Positions 1-12,700 are shown, counted from the first letter of the stretch. The stretch: DNA of 64,000 bases from Peribolospora baueri (GCA_029717555.1 JAMDHS010000092.1:17247-81246), one strand, 5' to 3'. Made by a program: numbers and translations. Notes: a model not told the origin generated them from the letters alone.

Positions 1-794
1 GCGGTCGCGGACGCATACTCGGACGTGGACGTGGACGACGACGGTTCCCAGTCGACCTCTCCGGCCGAATCAGCCGAGTTCCCGATATCGCCGATGACGA
101 ACTCTTCGTCTCCCCCCTCGCCGGTGGAGAAGATCGCAATGGCGCACATCGTCCGTCCGCCGCGTGCGATGCCCTCTCGCCTCACTCGTGTTGCTTCTTG
201 GCACGTAGGGGAGGGAGGAGACGTAGGCGTAGGCATAGGCATAGGCAGGGACACAGGCAAAGGCAGGGGCACAGGCGGCCGCCGCGAGTCGATCGAGCTT
301 CAAGCCGGCGCAAGCGCGTACGAGTTTGCTGCGGGAAGGCACGATCCCATCGTCGTGGGACGGAGCGCGCCGAGGGTGTTGTCTAGGGAGGAGATGGAGA
401 GGGAGAGGAGTGCTGGGCGGTGGACGGGTTTGGCAGCCGCCGCTGGCCACAGTTGTTCCCCTTTGTCCTCCGCCTCTGCTTCGGCGGCGGCGCCGTCGGC
501 CGTCGTTTCAAGGGTCGACGACGGCCCTAAGTTCCCCTGCCTCGTGGACGCGCCGGGGGTCGTGGGCACGTCCGAGGCACCTCCGTCGGCTTGGTCAAAG
601 AGTCGGGAGCGGGCGCTCAAGCGCACACAACCGTCCATGGAGACCGTGGACGACGGGCGAAGCAGAGATACGTTCGGCGCCCGGAGGAAGGAGAGGTCCG
701 GAGGGAGTAGTGGTAGGAGGGTGGAGGAGAGGGCGAGACGGAGCAATCGGAAACCCGGTGGCGGCGCCGACGCCAGCGACACCGGTCTCCTGCT

Positions 795-825
<31 letters not shown>

Positions 826-2253
826 CCTCGACGAGTGGCCGGCGCTTCGGAGCACGGCAGAGCCAACGTTCGGGCCTCCTTGCTCGTTCATAACGGTATG
901 CCCAAGCGAGGCGTTGGCGATGAGGAGTCGTCGGTGGGCGAGGAGGAAGGAGAGCAAGAGGCCACCACCACCACCCGCGCCCCCCGTCCCGGCGTCGTGA
1001 ATTGGGTCGAGACGCAAAGGACCGGCCAACAGGCGCCCTCCGTGGATGATAAGGTCGCCTTGACGGCACCGGTATCCAACGCCGTAGAGACGAGTGCGGA
1101 GGCAGACGGTCACGGTCGTCATCGCAGGGATCGCCGTGCTAAACGAGAAAGAGGCGACGGCGGCGATCAGGATCGGAAGTCGCCCTCGCCCTCGCCCTCG
1201 TCGTCCGTCAAAAATGGCTCTTTGTCGAATCGCAGGCGGAGGGAGGAGGAGAAGAGGATGAAGAACGAGAGGAAGCTTGCGGAAAGGAAGAGGAAGGACC
1301 CTCTTCTCCATGAGAGGCTCGGTTTGGTGGGTTTGAAGATGTCCATGCCGACTGAGAAGAGAAGAGACGGAACGCAGGCGGTGGTGCGCTCAGAGAGGAA
1401 GCTCGACGAGGACGAAGGTGAGCGATGAAAGACTGGCGCCCTCCCAACTCTCAAAGAAGATCGCGAAGATTCTGACCGGGTTCTCTTATTCGTTTGTTGT
1501 TCTGCAGGGGCAATCAGTCGACCTGACTATGTCACCGACACGAACAGGCCCGCCGCCTCGGGTACTCTCCACATGGGTCGGCGCGGGGACCATCACGACC
1601 TGGTGATGTTGTCCGACTCCAACAAGCCTCCTCCTTCGTCGCTTTTCGTCGTCTCGCCTTCCAGTCCTCATCGGATCGCGCGAAACGCCTCGGTTAGCCC
1701 CTCTCCGTCTGGCGTGTCTGCCGCGTATATCACCGCGGACGAAGGTCGCCTTCCGTCTGGCTCCCATTCTGACGAGTCATCCAGTTCCCACTCAGAGAAC
1801 GATGGACGCAATGGCGACAGCGACAACGCCGAGCGCCTTCAGTCGCCTCCGGCAGGCGCGAAAACGCTCCAGCACTCGGTTCGCATGCTCGACTCGATGG
1901 CCGCCGGCGGCGGCGCGATCAGCTCACATCGAGGCGTGTCGGTGCCTCAGACGTTGTCGGAGGATGAAGTGACGACGACATTCACCACCCCGCCCAACAC
2001 CGCCGAGTCTCCGCTCGTCGCCGCCCATCACCTCCTGTTTCCCAAGCCCCCCTCGAGGGCTTCGCCGGTCTTGGACGGCGAGGGAGAGGAGGTGGTAGAG
2101 ACTTTGAGGACGGGCGCTGGCGCCGACGCTCGGGTCGTTCGCAAAATCAGGTCCGCCCCCGGTGGTCCGCTCAAGCCGGAGTCAGCTGTCGATGCGTCGC
2201 CGCCTCGTCCGCCGGCCCTTGAGAGGCAGTTGACGGCCAGCGACGGCGCCTGA
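1..2253 (+). CDS. Hypothetical low-complexity protein, 3' part (5' end outside window)
   Basis: The frame is open from the first base of the window, so the true start probably lies upstream; the first in-frame codon that could be mistaken for a start is a GTG at 25. Two exons are supported. Exon A runs to 1417, where GTGAGC begins an intron of 90 nt ending in CTGCAG at 1507. Exon B runs 1508-2253, and the frame continues across the junction. The protein is rich in Ser, Pro, Arg, Glu and Ala, with a basic/acidic charged block near 1230-1310 and no domain I recognise. The 200-290 region carries short GGCATAGGCA-like repeats. It could be a disordered regulatory or nuclear protein, but nothing visible assigns a function. 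The exon-intron structure and the long frame support a real gene. Confidence 0.55.
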
Positions 2254-2890
2254 CGACATGTCATCCCTGACAACGTGGTGTCGTATCATCACATCCCCTC
2301 ATTTACCCTTTCTTTTAACAGCATCTATGCATCCCATCCATACGACATGCCATCTGTATTCTGTCTTTTTGCCTACGCTCTCATCCCATCCGTTCGCCGC
2401 TGTTGAGCCTTTTCGTTCCTTGCAGTCAAGAGCAATCCCACGGCTCTCCCGTCGCTCTTTTCGTCTGTACGCTACGCTCCTTGTGTGTACTCGTGTATTC
2501 CCTTCGCAATATAGCCCCCCAGGTGTATCGTATGACAGACGGCAGATGGGTGGTCGGTCATCTTCGCGTCACTCTCGATTTGCCGGAGAAGAAGAAGAAG
2601 AAAAAAAAAGGCTTACCCCGATCACGGCGGCATAACGGGCAAGCCCGAGGGACGTTTTCTCCAAGCGGCCGATCCTCTGGCCGTCGCTTCTGACGGCCGG
2701 CTTGTCTCGGCACGGCCACTCCCGAGGGTTCGTCTGTTTATTATGCCAGGAGCGGCGCTCTTTCTCAAAAGCAATTCCAGAAGAAAATAAATGATGGCTT
2801 GCTTGCGCTGCTAATGTCGACATGGTGCGTGCGGGTGAGGACGAGCACGTCATCCTAACAGAGGATGGGAGGAGAAGATCAAGATGAGAT

Positions 2891-2899
2891 ATCAGATAA
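2891..2899 (+). promoter_or_regulatory. Iron-responsive GATA element (ATCAGATAA)
   Basis: The nonamer ATCAGATAA exactly matches the extended ATCWGATAA site reported for fungal iron-repressor GATA factors (SreA/Sre1/Urbs1 family). It lies 828 bp upstream of the synthetase ATG, where such a factor would repress siderophore genes in high iron. The match is direct; binding is inferred. Confidence 0.6.
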
Positions 2900-3039
2900 C
2901 GCGATGAGGCGTGTGCAACGGCGCGTTGGGGCCGTCCCTCTCCCTCTCGCCTTGACCTTTGCTGCATCGCGCCCACCCATCCTGGGCGCTCCAGAGAGGC
3001 GATGACGGAGATCGTCGTTGATCCGGCCTTTTGCACCGT

Positions 3040-3048
3040 ATCAGATAG
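3040..3048 (+). promoter_or_regulatory. Second GATA element (ATCAGATAG)
   Basis: ATCAGATAG fits the ATCWGATAR form of the iron GATA-factor site, on the same strand and 149 bp downstream of the first copy. Paired GATA sites upstream of a siderophore gene are known from Ustilago sid1, controlled by Urbs1. The pairing makes chance occurrence less likely, although each site alone is short. Confidence 0.5.
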
Positions 3049-3641
3049 GAGGCAGCATCCGACTTGATCCGATCGGTCGATCGACCCGCGCGCGCTATGC
3101 ATTCGTATAGCGCCGGGAGATGCGGGGCGGAGGAGGGACCTGATGTTGATGGACCCGACCCATCAAGGCAAGTAAGGTCTGGGGTACCTTGCCTCCAGCT
3201 TTTCTGTCTGAACAGCGGGGTAGGACTTGGCGGCGGTGACCAGACCAGGGCGGTCGTCGCTCGATGATGTTGGGATGGGAAGCCCCATCGCCCGTGAAAT
3301 GGAACGAACGCTCGCTCGCTGATCAAGCTCCGTGTCCGCGCCGCCAGTCCGTCCACATCCGCCGTCCCTCCATCCTGCTCGTCGCATCCACTCTCCCATC
3401 CTCGCACCTACGACGCCTCCGCCCACGCGTACCCACGCTCGGTCACCGTGACCCGCTCTCGGCGGCGGAAGATCGCATAGTTTGGTCAAGCGCCTGTTCC
3501 TGTTCCGTCTTTGTCGCCGACCTACCTCCCTTTCCGAGGTCGTTCGACCCGACGACCCAGCTACAGGACCCAGTACCGCCGTCTGCAGTCGACGACGGAG
3601 GAGGCAGATGCGGATACGGATACCGGACGAGGACGCACCGC

Positions 3642-3648
3642 TATAAAA
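3642..3648 (+). promoter_or_regulatory. TATA box of the synthetase gene
   Basis: TATAAAA lies 79 bp upstream of the ATG at 3727, followed by a pyrimidine-rich stretch typical of a fungal transcription start region. A strong TATA fits a highly regulated gene. Confidence 0.5.
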
Positions 3649-3726
3649 CCTACCCTGTGTCTTCCTCCCCCCGTTTCGCTCTCCGCCCGTCGACCTTTGC
3701 CGTACCGCTTCTCCACATTAGACACC

Positions 3727-6700
3727 ATGTCGACATCTACTGCCCCGTCTTCCCACGGTGCCACCCCACCCTCTCATCCTTTCTCGACCCTCCCCGCAGA
3801 CAATCCAGTCTCGCCTTTCCCCTGCCTCTCCGGCTTGCGCACCAGTGCCCTTCGCCCCCATCCCGGACCTGACGTCGACGCCCTTGTTACCGATGACGGC
3901 AGCGTCGTCGAAGCGAGCCTCAAGGTCGCGGCGGACGATCTTGGCTGGGACGAGGTGGAGAGGAGGGAGAGCGAGTGGAAAGTTCACCGAGGCACAGTAG
4001 CGAGTGCCGCTTGGGCCGTGTTGCTGGTAAGTGCAGATAGGAAGACATGCGAGCTTATCGACGATCGGCGGCGTGTACCTCAGACCTCACCCAACTGCGA
4101 CTGTGATCGTCCCTAGACGCATCTCTCCGAGTCGGACAACCCCTTGGAGGACACGACGACCATCAAGTCGGTCGTTTTTGCTTCCTCCTTCACTGGTTCG
4201 GACCAACTCGTGCCTCTCCGGGTACACGGCCTGGGCAAAGAAGCGACGAACCGCCAGGTTGTCGAGGAATTGAACGAGCAACGGATCGCCAGGCGCAAGG
4301 GCGAATCAAGCTGGTCGCAAGTCTGGGACACAGCTTTGATCGTGGATGGAAGAGGAAAGGCTGCTGAGATGGCCAAGTGGAAGGACGCCACGGGACCCGG
4401 AAAAGACGTGAGTTTTCCTCGCGAGTGAGTGAATGTCCACTATGGTGGTCACCACCGGCTCAGGTCACGTTTCCACCCCACTTTCTCGTTTCAGCTTGCT
4501 CTGCTCTTGAGCATCTCCAAGCCAGAAGGCACTTCGGCCTGGACCATGCTCGCCCGCTCTTTCCACCCGCTCTCTAGCGGCTCCTCGCTGAAGCTTCTCC
4601 TCCGTCAGCTGCTGGCCACTTTGATCTATATCGTCCGTCATCCATCCTTGCCTGCACTCGCTCTCGCTGGCGGCTGGGGAAGGGACGCGCCGGAGATGGG
4701 GAACGGCCCTTTTCGCGAGGATTTGCTCGCGTCGAACAACCCTCGGCCTGTTCAGCTCTCTCATTCGACCGGCACCGGAGGGTTGAACGATGAACTCTTC
4801 CATCACCAATTCGAGCGCGCCGCACGTGGCACAGATGAGGACAAGCTCGCCTTTTGGTTCAGGTGGGGCACGTCCGACGAGTACGATCAGGCCACCGAGA
4901 AGAAAGAAGTGAGGTGGACGTATGAAGAGCTGGACAGGCGTGCGGAGGAGGTCAAGGAGAAGCTCTGGCGGTGCGGTGTGGGCAGAATCCGCAGGGCCGA
5001 AGACGAGACCAAGGATCACATCGTCGCTCTGTATCTCGAGAAGAGTCCGGAGACATACGTCGCCATTCTAGGCGTCCTCAAGGCGAGCGCCTCCTCATCC
5101 TTTCTTGACACTATCCGTCAGTCGTATTGTGGATCATCAGTCGACTGTGATCGTCCTAACATGTGTTGCTTCTTGCCAAAAGGCCGGCGCAGCTTTTTGT
5201 CCCATCGACACCTCCACGCCAGCCAAGCGACGATCCTCCCTTCTCAGCCGGTCGGGTGCCTCTGTCGTCCTCACAGCCGGTGACGCCATCTCCTCTGCTC
5301 TGGAGCAAGTGCGACCGTCCCACATGACGGCGATCCACATCGACCGTCCGGGCTGCTCGGCTCAAGGACATTCTGAGCCATTCGAGCGCGAATCCCACGG
5401 CGTGCTGAATGGTCATGTGGAGGAGTTTGGCAAGGAAAGAGATGTCACGCCGGCCGATTTGGCCTATGTGATTTGGACGAGCGGCACCACTGGAGAGCCG
5501 AAAGGCGTAGGTGTTCCACACGCCAGGTGAGCTCTCGTCTCGTCTCCGCTGACGGATGCCTGCAGCGACGTGTCCTTCTTTGACCCGTCTCAACGGGCCT
5601 GCCGAACGTTCACATTGACATTATCTTTTTTTTTTTTTTCTTTTTGCGATGGCGGTTCCTTTCCGAAGCGCCGTGCAAGCTCTTCGAGCACTACAAGACG
5701 TTATCCCACGCGGTGAAGGCGATGTGCGCTATCTGCAGTTCAGCGAGTACAACTTTGACCTGATGATCATGGATTGCTTCTACGGTGAGGTCTCAAACAG
5801 AAGCCTTTCTGGGGTTGCTGGGATGAAACGTCGGCTCTCCTGTCTTTCCCATGGCTGATCCTTCGCTTTCGTCTCCCGTCTTCCAGCATGGGGTGTCTCT
5901 GGTGCCATTTGCACTGCGCCACGGAGCCTGCTCCTGTCGTCTCTTATCCCAGTTTGCAACGTCTTCAATGCTACGCATACGCTATTGACCCCTGCCGTCC
6001 TTGCCGGCATGCCGAGGAACGATATTCCGACCATGCGCGTGGTCGTCAATGGGGGAGAAAAGCTCAGTGAGGTCGTCGCTGACGAGTGGAGTCGACATTG
6101 TTGCTTGCTGAACGTGAGTCGCCACAGGCTTCCACTGAATAAGGTCCTGTGAGGTCGTCCGGGTTGAATCGACTTCCGCCTTTCCTACCTGATCTTATTT
6201 CTCTAGCTTTACGGCCCGGCGGAGGCGACATTGATTGCAATGAGTGAGCGTAGGACGGCAGACCGACATGTTGGACCATCTCGTGGCCTGTATGACTGAA
6301 CCGTTCCACATTTAACCGCAGATCGACGCGTGCCAGAGGGAGACGTTTTTAAGGCTCCAAACATTGGCGTTGCCCTGCCCACCGTCTCGACGCACGCTGT
6401 GAACGGAAAAGGCCAGATCGTCCCAAAAGGGGCGATTGGGGAACTCGTCCTCGGCGGCTTTCAACTCGCCAGGGAGTACATGAACGCTCCCGAGAAGACG
6501 GCGGACAAGTTCGTGGATCATCCTCAGCTTGGTAGGGTCTACAGAACTGGCGATTTGGTGCGTCAGCTCGCGGACGAGAGCTTTGAATTCCTCGGGAGGG
6601 ATGACGATCAGGTCAAGATCAATGGGATTCGGATCGAGCTATTGGGTGAGTTGTTGCAAAAGGACTGCACAAGATAGAGGCGGCTCTAAGGGCCTTCTCC

Positions 6701-9700
6701 TTTCTGGTCCATGTAGAGATCAACGCCGCTCTCAAGGGCTCTCATTCGTCTGTGACGGATTCGGAGACGATGGCCGTCCCTCGGGGCAACGACGTCATGA
6801 TCGTCGCCTTCTTGGTCGCTCCTCTCTCTGCTCCAGGAGACGCGTTCGTCCGACTTGACGATGAAGCTGCCGAGGTGGCGAGGGGGGCGCGACAGTGTGC
6901 TCGCGACACTCTGCCAAGCTACATGGTTCCTTCTCTCGTTGTCGTCCTCTCCAGGTTTCCGCGCACGTCGTCCGCCAAGATTGACAGGGTCGCTTTGAAG
7001 GCCTATTTGGCAGACTTGGACGTGCTCGAATGGGAGAGGAAGATCGGAGGGGAGACTCCAGGTGACGACGACGAGGCTACCTGGAGCGGGGTTGACAAGA
7101 AGCTGAGATTGTGGCTGGCCAAGATGTGCCATGTTCCGGCGGGAAGGATCGGCCGGGGAACACCTTTTCCAAGCCTCGGACTTGACTCAGTATGTCTCCC
7201 TAGCACTCTGTCTGAAGTTAGGGTTTGCTCTTGGCTGTGGGTGACGAGCTTTTTGTTCAAATGCCTTTCCACAGATCAAAGCCATCTCTTTCTCTTCTCA
7301 CCTTCGAAGCGATGGCATCTCGGTCTCAGTGGTGGATATCGTGGAAAATCCCACCATTCGTCAGCTAGGTTCGCTCCTCGCTTCCTCTGCTGCAGGAGAG
7401 GCGCGAGCGGCACGGACCAAGCGAGCGGCCGAACGCCTTCACGGGTTCGACTCTCACTTCCGACCATCTGTGCTCAATAGCTTGCAGCTGAAATCTGAGA
7501 GCATAAAAGCAGTCTTCCCGGCTACCTCACTGCAGGAGGGCATGTTGTCGGAGAGTCAGCGCCGCGAAGACTCGTACTGGCTTCACAGACTCTTCCGCTT
7601 GTCGGACGATGCGGACCTCCAACGGATTCAGAAGGCCGTTGAGATGGTTGTTGATGAAGTCGACATACTACGCACGGGCTTCGTGGACGTTGGTCAGCTG
7701 GACGGAGCGGCGCCAAGAATGGACGGCTTCCAACCGTGAGTACAGGGTGTCGATATTTTAGAGAAAAGGATAGCTCAACATATCTGGCACGTTTTTGGCT
7801 GGTAGTGTCTTCCTCCAGGTGGTGTACAACTCGATCTCTCAACCCGCCTTTGGACACTTGAATCTCTCTCGTTACGAGGACCCCGAGTCGACTGTGTTGC
7901 AGTGGTCGCGAGTCGGTTTACCAACGAGCCTTACCGGCCGGCCACCTCTCGCGTTCGCCTTCATCAGCCAAGCCTCTCGGCGGTGGATGTTAATGAAAGC
8001 GCACCACAGCATTTACGGCGAGTTGGAAATAACAGTAGGCTCTCATGAGTGCTCATCCTTTGACTTATTCGCGACCTTGCCTCCTGCGTTTCTAGACGGC
8101 CAGTCTCTACGTTTGATCCAGGAACGCATTAGACAGCGATACCTCGGTCAACGAATACCACCGCCCATCCCTTTTTCTGTTTCCCTACATCACGTCGTCC
8201 CCCTCGATGAGCAAGAGACCGAGGACATGTCTCGTGTCTGGGAGCATGCTTTGGGCAACTATCCCAAATGCCAGACACTTTCCTTCCCGGACCTTTCTGG
8301 CACGACCGCCCCTTCACCGAAGGCTATCAGCAAGCACACTAAAATCTCGTCAAGTTCGTCCTCAGATGTAGATGCGGCATCCAGGTCTTTGGGAGTTTCT
8401 TCCCGTTCGCTCTTGCAGGCGGCGTGGTGCTGTCTTTTGGCCGCATATCTGGAGACCGACAGTGTCCTGTTAGGAGACTCTGTTTCTGGACGAGATGGCG
8501 ACGTGGATTTGGCTACAGTACTCGGACCGGTTCTGTCGACTCTAGCTGTCCCAGTCGTCCTCCAGGAGAGGAGCACACGCGCAGACGTCGTACGTTCTAT
8601 TGACGCATTCCACCGCTCCGTCGCGAGGCATCAACATATTCCACTGAGTCGCGTACGCCGCATCCTCGGCACGCCGACGAATCAGCAGCTCTTCCAAAGC
8701 GTCTTCGTCTTGGAACCTGAGCCCGACTCCTCTCGCGAGGGGGAGCAACGGAAGAGCCCTGGCCTATGGTTTGACGGTGACCTTGGCATCGACGTCGAAC
8801 ATCCAACAGCGCTCGAGGTTCAAAAGGACGGCATGGGTAAATTTCGAATTACCCTTCTCAGGCAGACGAAGCTAATCTCTGCAGAGCATGGAGCCCTCCT
8901 TCTCGACCAGTTCGATGCCATGCTTTTCACCTTCATCAGCGATCCATCCGGCTCTGTTGAGACCTCATTTTTGTCTTACCCAAGAAACTTGCTCTCTATT
9001 TCTCACAATCATCTGAACGAGACTCCTCAAGAGAGCTACGACGTAGTTACTAGCCGTATTTCACGCCAAACCCGATCCCGACCTCACGCACCCGCACTTA
9101 CTTTCGCCAGCTCAATTGCACCTGCACACGTCGAATGCACGACATTAAATTATCAAGATCTTGAAAATGTACGTATGCCCACCCGCCCCGTTCGTACTTC
9201 TGTTTTCTCGCCGACTGACATGTCTATGCGCCTCGCAGGCATCTAATCAATTGGCTCGATATCTGCACACCCGAGGATACCTCAACAAGGTTGTAGCTGT
9301 CGCTCTTCCGCGCTCTGTAAACACTTATATCTGCATGCTCGGAGTCCTCAAGGCTGGCAATGTGAGTGATTCCTTTGCTTGTCTTTACTTTGCTGACATC
9401 GCGTTGATGACATGTGACACCATCTCCTTGACCTGGCCGTCGCAGGGTGAGACCAAGTTTGATCCTGTGTTGTCGTCGATGTCAATCGTTTTGACTAGCA
9501 AATGTTTCGCCACCAGTCTTCCTCCCTATCGATGTGTCCTTACCGGCCGAGCGTCGCAAATTTCTAGCCGCAGACGCCGAGGCGAGCTTGGTTTTCACAA
9601 ATACTCATTTTTCCGCCGATTTCGGCTCGAGCTCTGTTCCTGTCGCTCTTGTTGATGCGGAGGATTACAAGTCTGCCGTTGGTCGTGAAAGCAAAGGACC

Positions 9701-12700
9701 ATTAGACGCTCATATCCGCCCGGATGACCTTGCTTATATTCTATACACCTCGGTAAGTTCGTAGATTCCGATGTTTAGGCCACTTTTCAAGGAGGTACTG
9801 CTGACGTTTGTCTCGATACCAGGGCACGACAGGCAAACCGAAAGGAGTCAAGATCAGCCATGGAAATCTCGGTAAGATACGGACGGATATGGGATGACCC
9901 AAGAGAAGCTTGCTGATTTCAAGGCACTCCCTCATCATCAATCCACTGCATAATCCAGACGCTGCTATTGAAGGCTTTCGTCTCATGTATGAGAGAGAAG
10001 CACCAGGATCCCTTTTGGAAGCTCGATTTCTCGGTGAGACAAAGCTTTTGCAGTTCCATACTTGCGACGATTTTCTGAAACCCACATTTCTCATTAACGG
10101 TACAGCACGGTCTCCCGAAGCTTTCGACGTATCTTTCCTTGAAACGTTCCTTCCTCTTGTTGTAGGGGCTACCATAGTCACGGCCCCCAGAGAAGTCCTC
10201 CTTGCCGACCTTGGGTAAGTACAGTTGTGATGAAGATATCGGCATACCTTCATTGACATCTGCCTTCCCTAACCAGCTTGACTTTTACCAAACTGGAGGT
10301 GACGCACGCGTGGTAAGGATAAGCTATTCAATGCGCCATCTAATATCATGTATCATGTTCAGAGGACCCTTCTTTTGACTCCATTGTTATCTGCTCACAG
10401 CATGGTTCCGAGCCTGTTGCATTCTCAAGGAGGCAAGCTATTTCCTGCAAATCTTCCATCACTACGTGCATTAGTTGTAGGAGGTAAGGGCCGCATGTTT
10501 CGCTGAAAGCTTCGGGAGCATGTGCCTCTTCATGACTATGTGCTTCTGACGGCTTTTTCTAAGTAGGCGAGAAGCTGTCTCAAGATATCATCGACCGCTG
10601 GGCGGCGTCCGGTATACCCTTGCTGAATGCTTACGGTACGTTTTTTTTCTCCTTTCGCTATGACACAATATGCGGGTGTGCTTCACTGGAGGCTTATGTA
10701 CGTGTTAACGATATAATACTGCATTTAGGTCCCAGCGAGTGAGTGCACAGTTTCCACATTGATATTTTATACCAATCTCACGCGATTGATAATCTGAACC
10801 GACCAACCAGAGCTACCATCGGCATTTCCGTCGCTCGGGTTCTCAAAGGTTCGACGACCCGGAATGTTGGCAAGCCGTTCTCTGGAACCGAAGTCTTTGT
10901 CATGAAGCTTGTGGATGGGGATATTCAGCCTGCGCCACGGGGAGCTACCGGCGAGCTTTACATAGCGGGGGCCCAGGTGGCTTGCGGCTATCTCAAACGA
11001 CCGGATCTGAAAGCTTTTGCAAGCTGGAAAGGCCGTACCTTGTACCGCACGGGGTCAGCGCCATCGTCGGACTTACTTTCATTCTCGTCTCTGAAGATAG
11101 CAGACTGACTATTTGCTTATCTTCTTTCTTATCTTGACATTATCAGGGACGCCGCTCGCCTCTCAGTCCACGATGAGATTGAGATACTTGGGAGAATTGA
11201 CGACGATAGCCAGGTCAAAATCAGAGGCGCAAGTGAGTTCCAGGGCTTCCGTTCTGTCCTAGCTATGTCATTTACTGAGGCCGCTGAATTCCCATTTCGT
11301 GAATGTTGTCCTCTGGAAGGGCTTGAGTTGGAAGAAGTTTCTGCTGTGCTTCGTAAAGCCGCTCTTCCTGTGGTGTTACAGGTCGTCTGTTTGCTGGCCT
11401 CTCACCCGGAGCTACCTCGGGAAGTCCTCGTCTCATTTATAGTCCCTCCAGCGAGCCCGCCACTCAACAACGTCCTTACGGTCGTCGATGACCATGCCGA
11501 GCTGGTGAAGAACCTTCATATCAGGATCCGGAACGTCCTTCCTAGCTACATGCTGCCTTCATTCATTGTGCCTATCTCAACAATCCCACTTGCGCCGGGG
11601 TCCTCCAAAGCCGATGCCACAACTCTAAAGAATTTCTTTGCTAGGACTTCTCTCGCCCATCTACGAGGACTCAGGCCGGATGAAGACCGCGCACTCAGTC
11701 AAGACGAGATCAAAGTTTTCGACATCATGCGTAAGGTGCAAGAGAACTTGCCTAAGTTGCTCAGCCCCTCTGCAGACATTTTCAGTCTCGGCTTTGACTC
11801 CCGTAAGTTTTTTTTTGGCCATCTTTATGCGTGCATGCCGTAATGAAGCGTGTAGGGAAAAGCTCTCACCACACCATACTTCTTATGCAATTATGTCACT
11901 CAGTCTCCGCCATTCCGCTGGTCTCAAAATTGAGGCAGGAAGGTTGTGACATCAGTCTTTCCCAAATCATGATTGAGCCGAGCATAGAGCGCATTGCTCG
12001 ACGATTTAATTCAAGCCAGACAGCTTCTGCAGAGGACGATTCTGCTTTGTCACCTTGGAACAAGCTTGGACCGATGCTCAAGCAGAAGACAAGCCAATAT
12101 CTCTCCATACCGGCGGAGGACATCTTGGTTGTTATGCCTTGTTTGCCTCTTCAAGCTTCTCTCCTCACGATCTCGGCATCGTCGGAGAAGGCGCTGTACG
12201 TCAACGAGGTACTGCTGGAGCTTTCGCCACACATTGACGCAGATCGTCTACGTAGGGCCTGGGAGGATGCGCAAGCGTCAAACGAGATCCTGCGCACTGT
12301 CTTCTGTGACATCGAGGGCCAATTCCAGCAGGTTGTGTTACGACACTCGTCACTGTCTTGGGACGATGTCTATATCACCGATGAGGAGCTTTCCTCGGCT
12401 CGTCAATGCTACCATCAAATTAGTGCCGTCGACATCACTCAAAACGTTCACTCGCGGCCTCCCTTTCGATTGCGCCTGTGGAAACAAGATCGCAAAACTT
12501 GTCTTTCGCTTTGCATCCATCATGGTCTTTACGATGGAGAGTCGCTTCGGCTGCTTCTTCGAGACGTGGAGGACCACTATCTGGGTCGGTCCCTGAGCCC
12601 ATCGCCTTCTATGCATCCGATTGCGAGACAGGCGTTCAAGGTCGCCAAGGACCCTGCGACTAAAGCATTTTGGGTTTCGACGCTGGAAAATATCACGATC

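Larger units (their letters stand above)
2254..3726 (+). promoter_or_regulatory. Gene-free region: 3' flank of the first gene and promoter of the siderophore synthetase
   Basis: No convincing coding exon is visible; the open frames here lack splice logic and recognisable protein content. The stretch contains a purine run (GAAGAAGAAG then poly-A) near 2586-2610, two ATCAGATAR elements at 2891 and 3040, and a TATAAAA box at 3642. It is the only upstream space available to the synthetase gene, so these elements most simply belong to that promoter. Confidence 0.5.

Noticed and set aside
595-1311. 238-aa minus-strand open frame opposite the first gene
   Set aside because: Arg/Pro-rich reading of repetitive GC-rich DNA; several frames are open at once here, and only the plus frame continues correctly across an intron.
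7795-9246. A single uninterrupted 483-aa coding block in the synthetase
   Set aside because: The frame is open, but it includes a 78-nt segment that breaks HHxxxDG and its 5' edge is intronic. Treating it as one exon loses the catalytic motif.
9872-9923. Acceptor at TTTCAAG (9923) for the intron after SHGNL
   Set aside because: It puts the next exon out of frame with FRLMYEREAPGSLLEARFL. The acceptor at ATCCAG (9958) restores frame and gives SHGNLDAAIEGF.
10034-10105. Retaining the 72-nt open segment in A2 as coding
   Set aside because: It has a GTGAGA donor, CATTAAC branch and TACAG acceptor, and its removal restores the usual six-residue spacing between RFL and FDVSF. Retention adds 24 unrelated residues.
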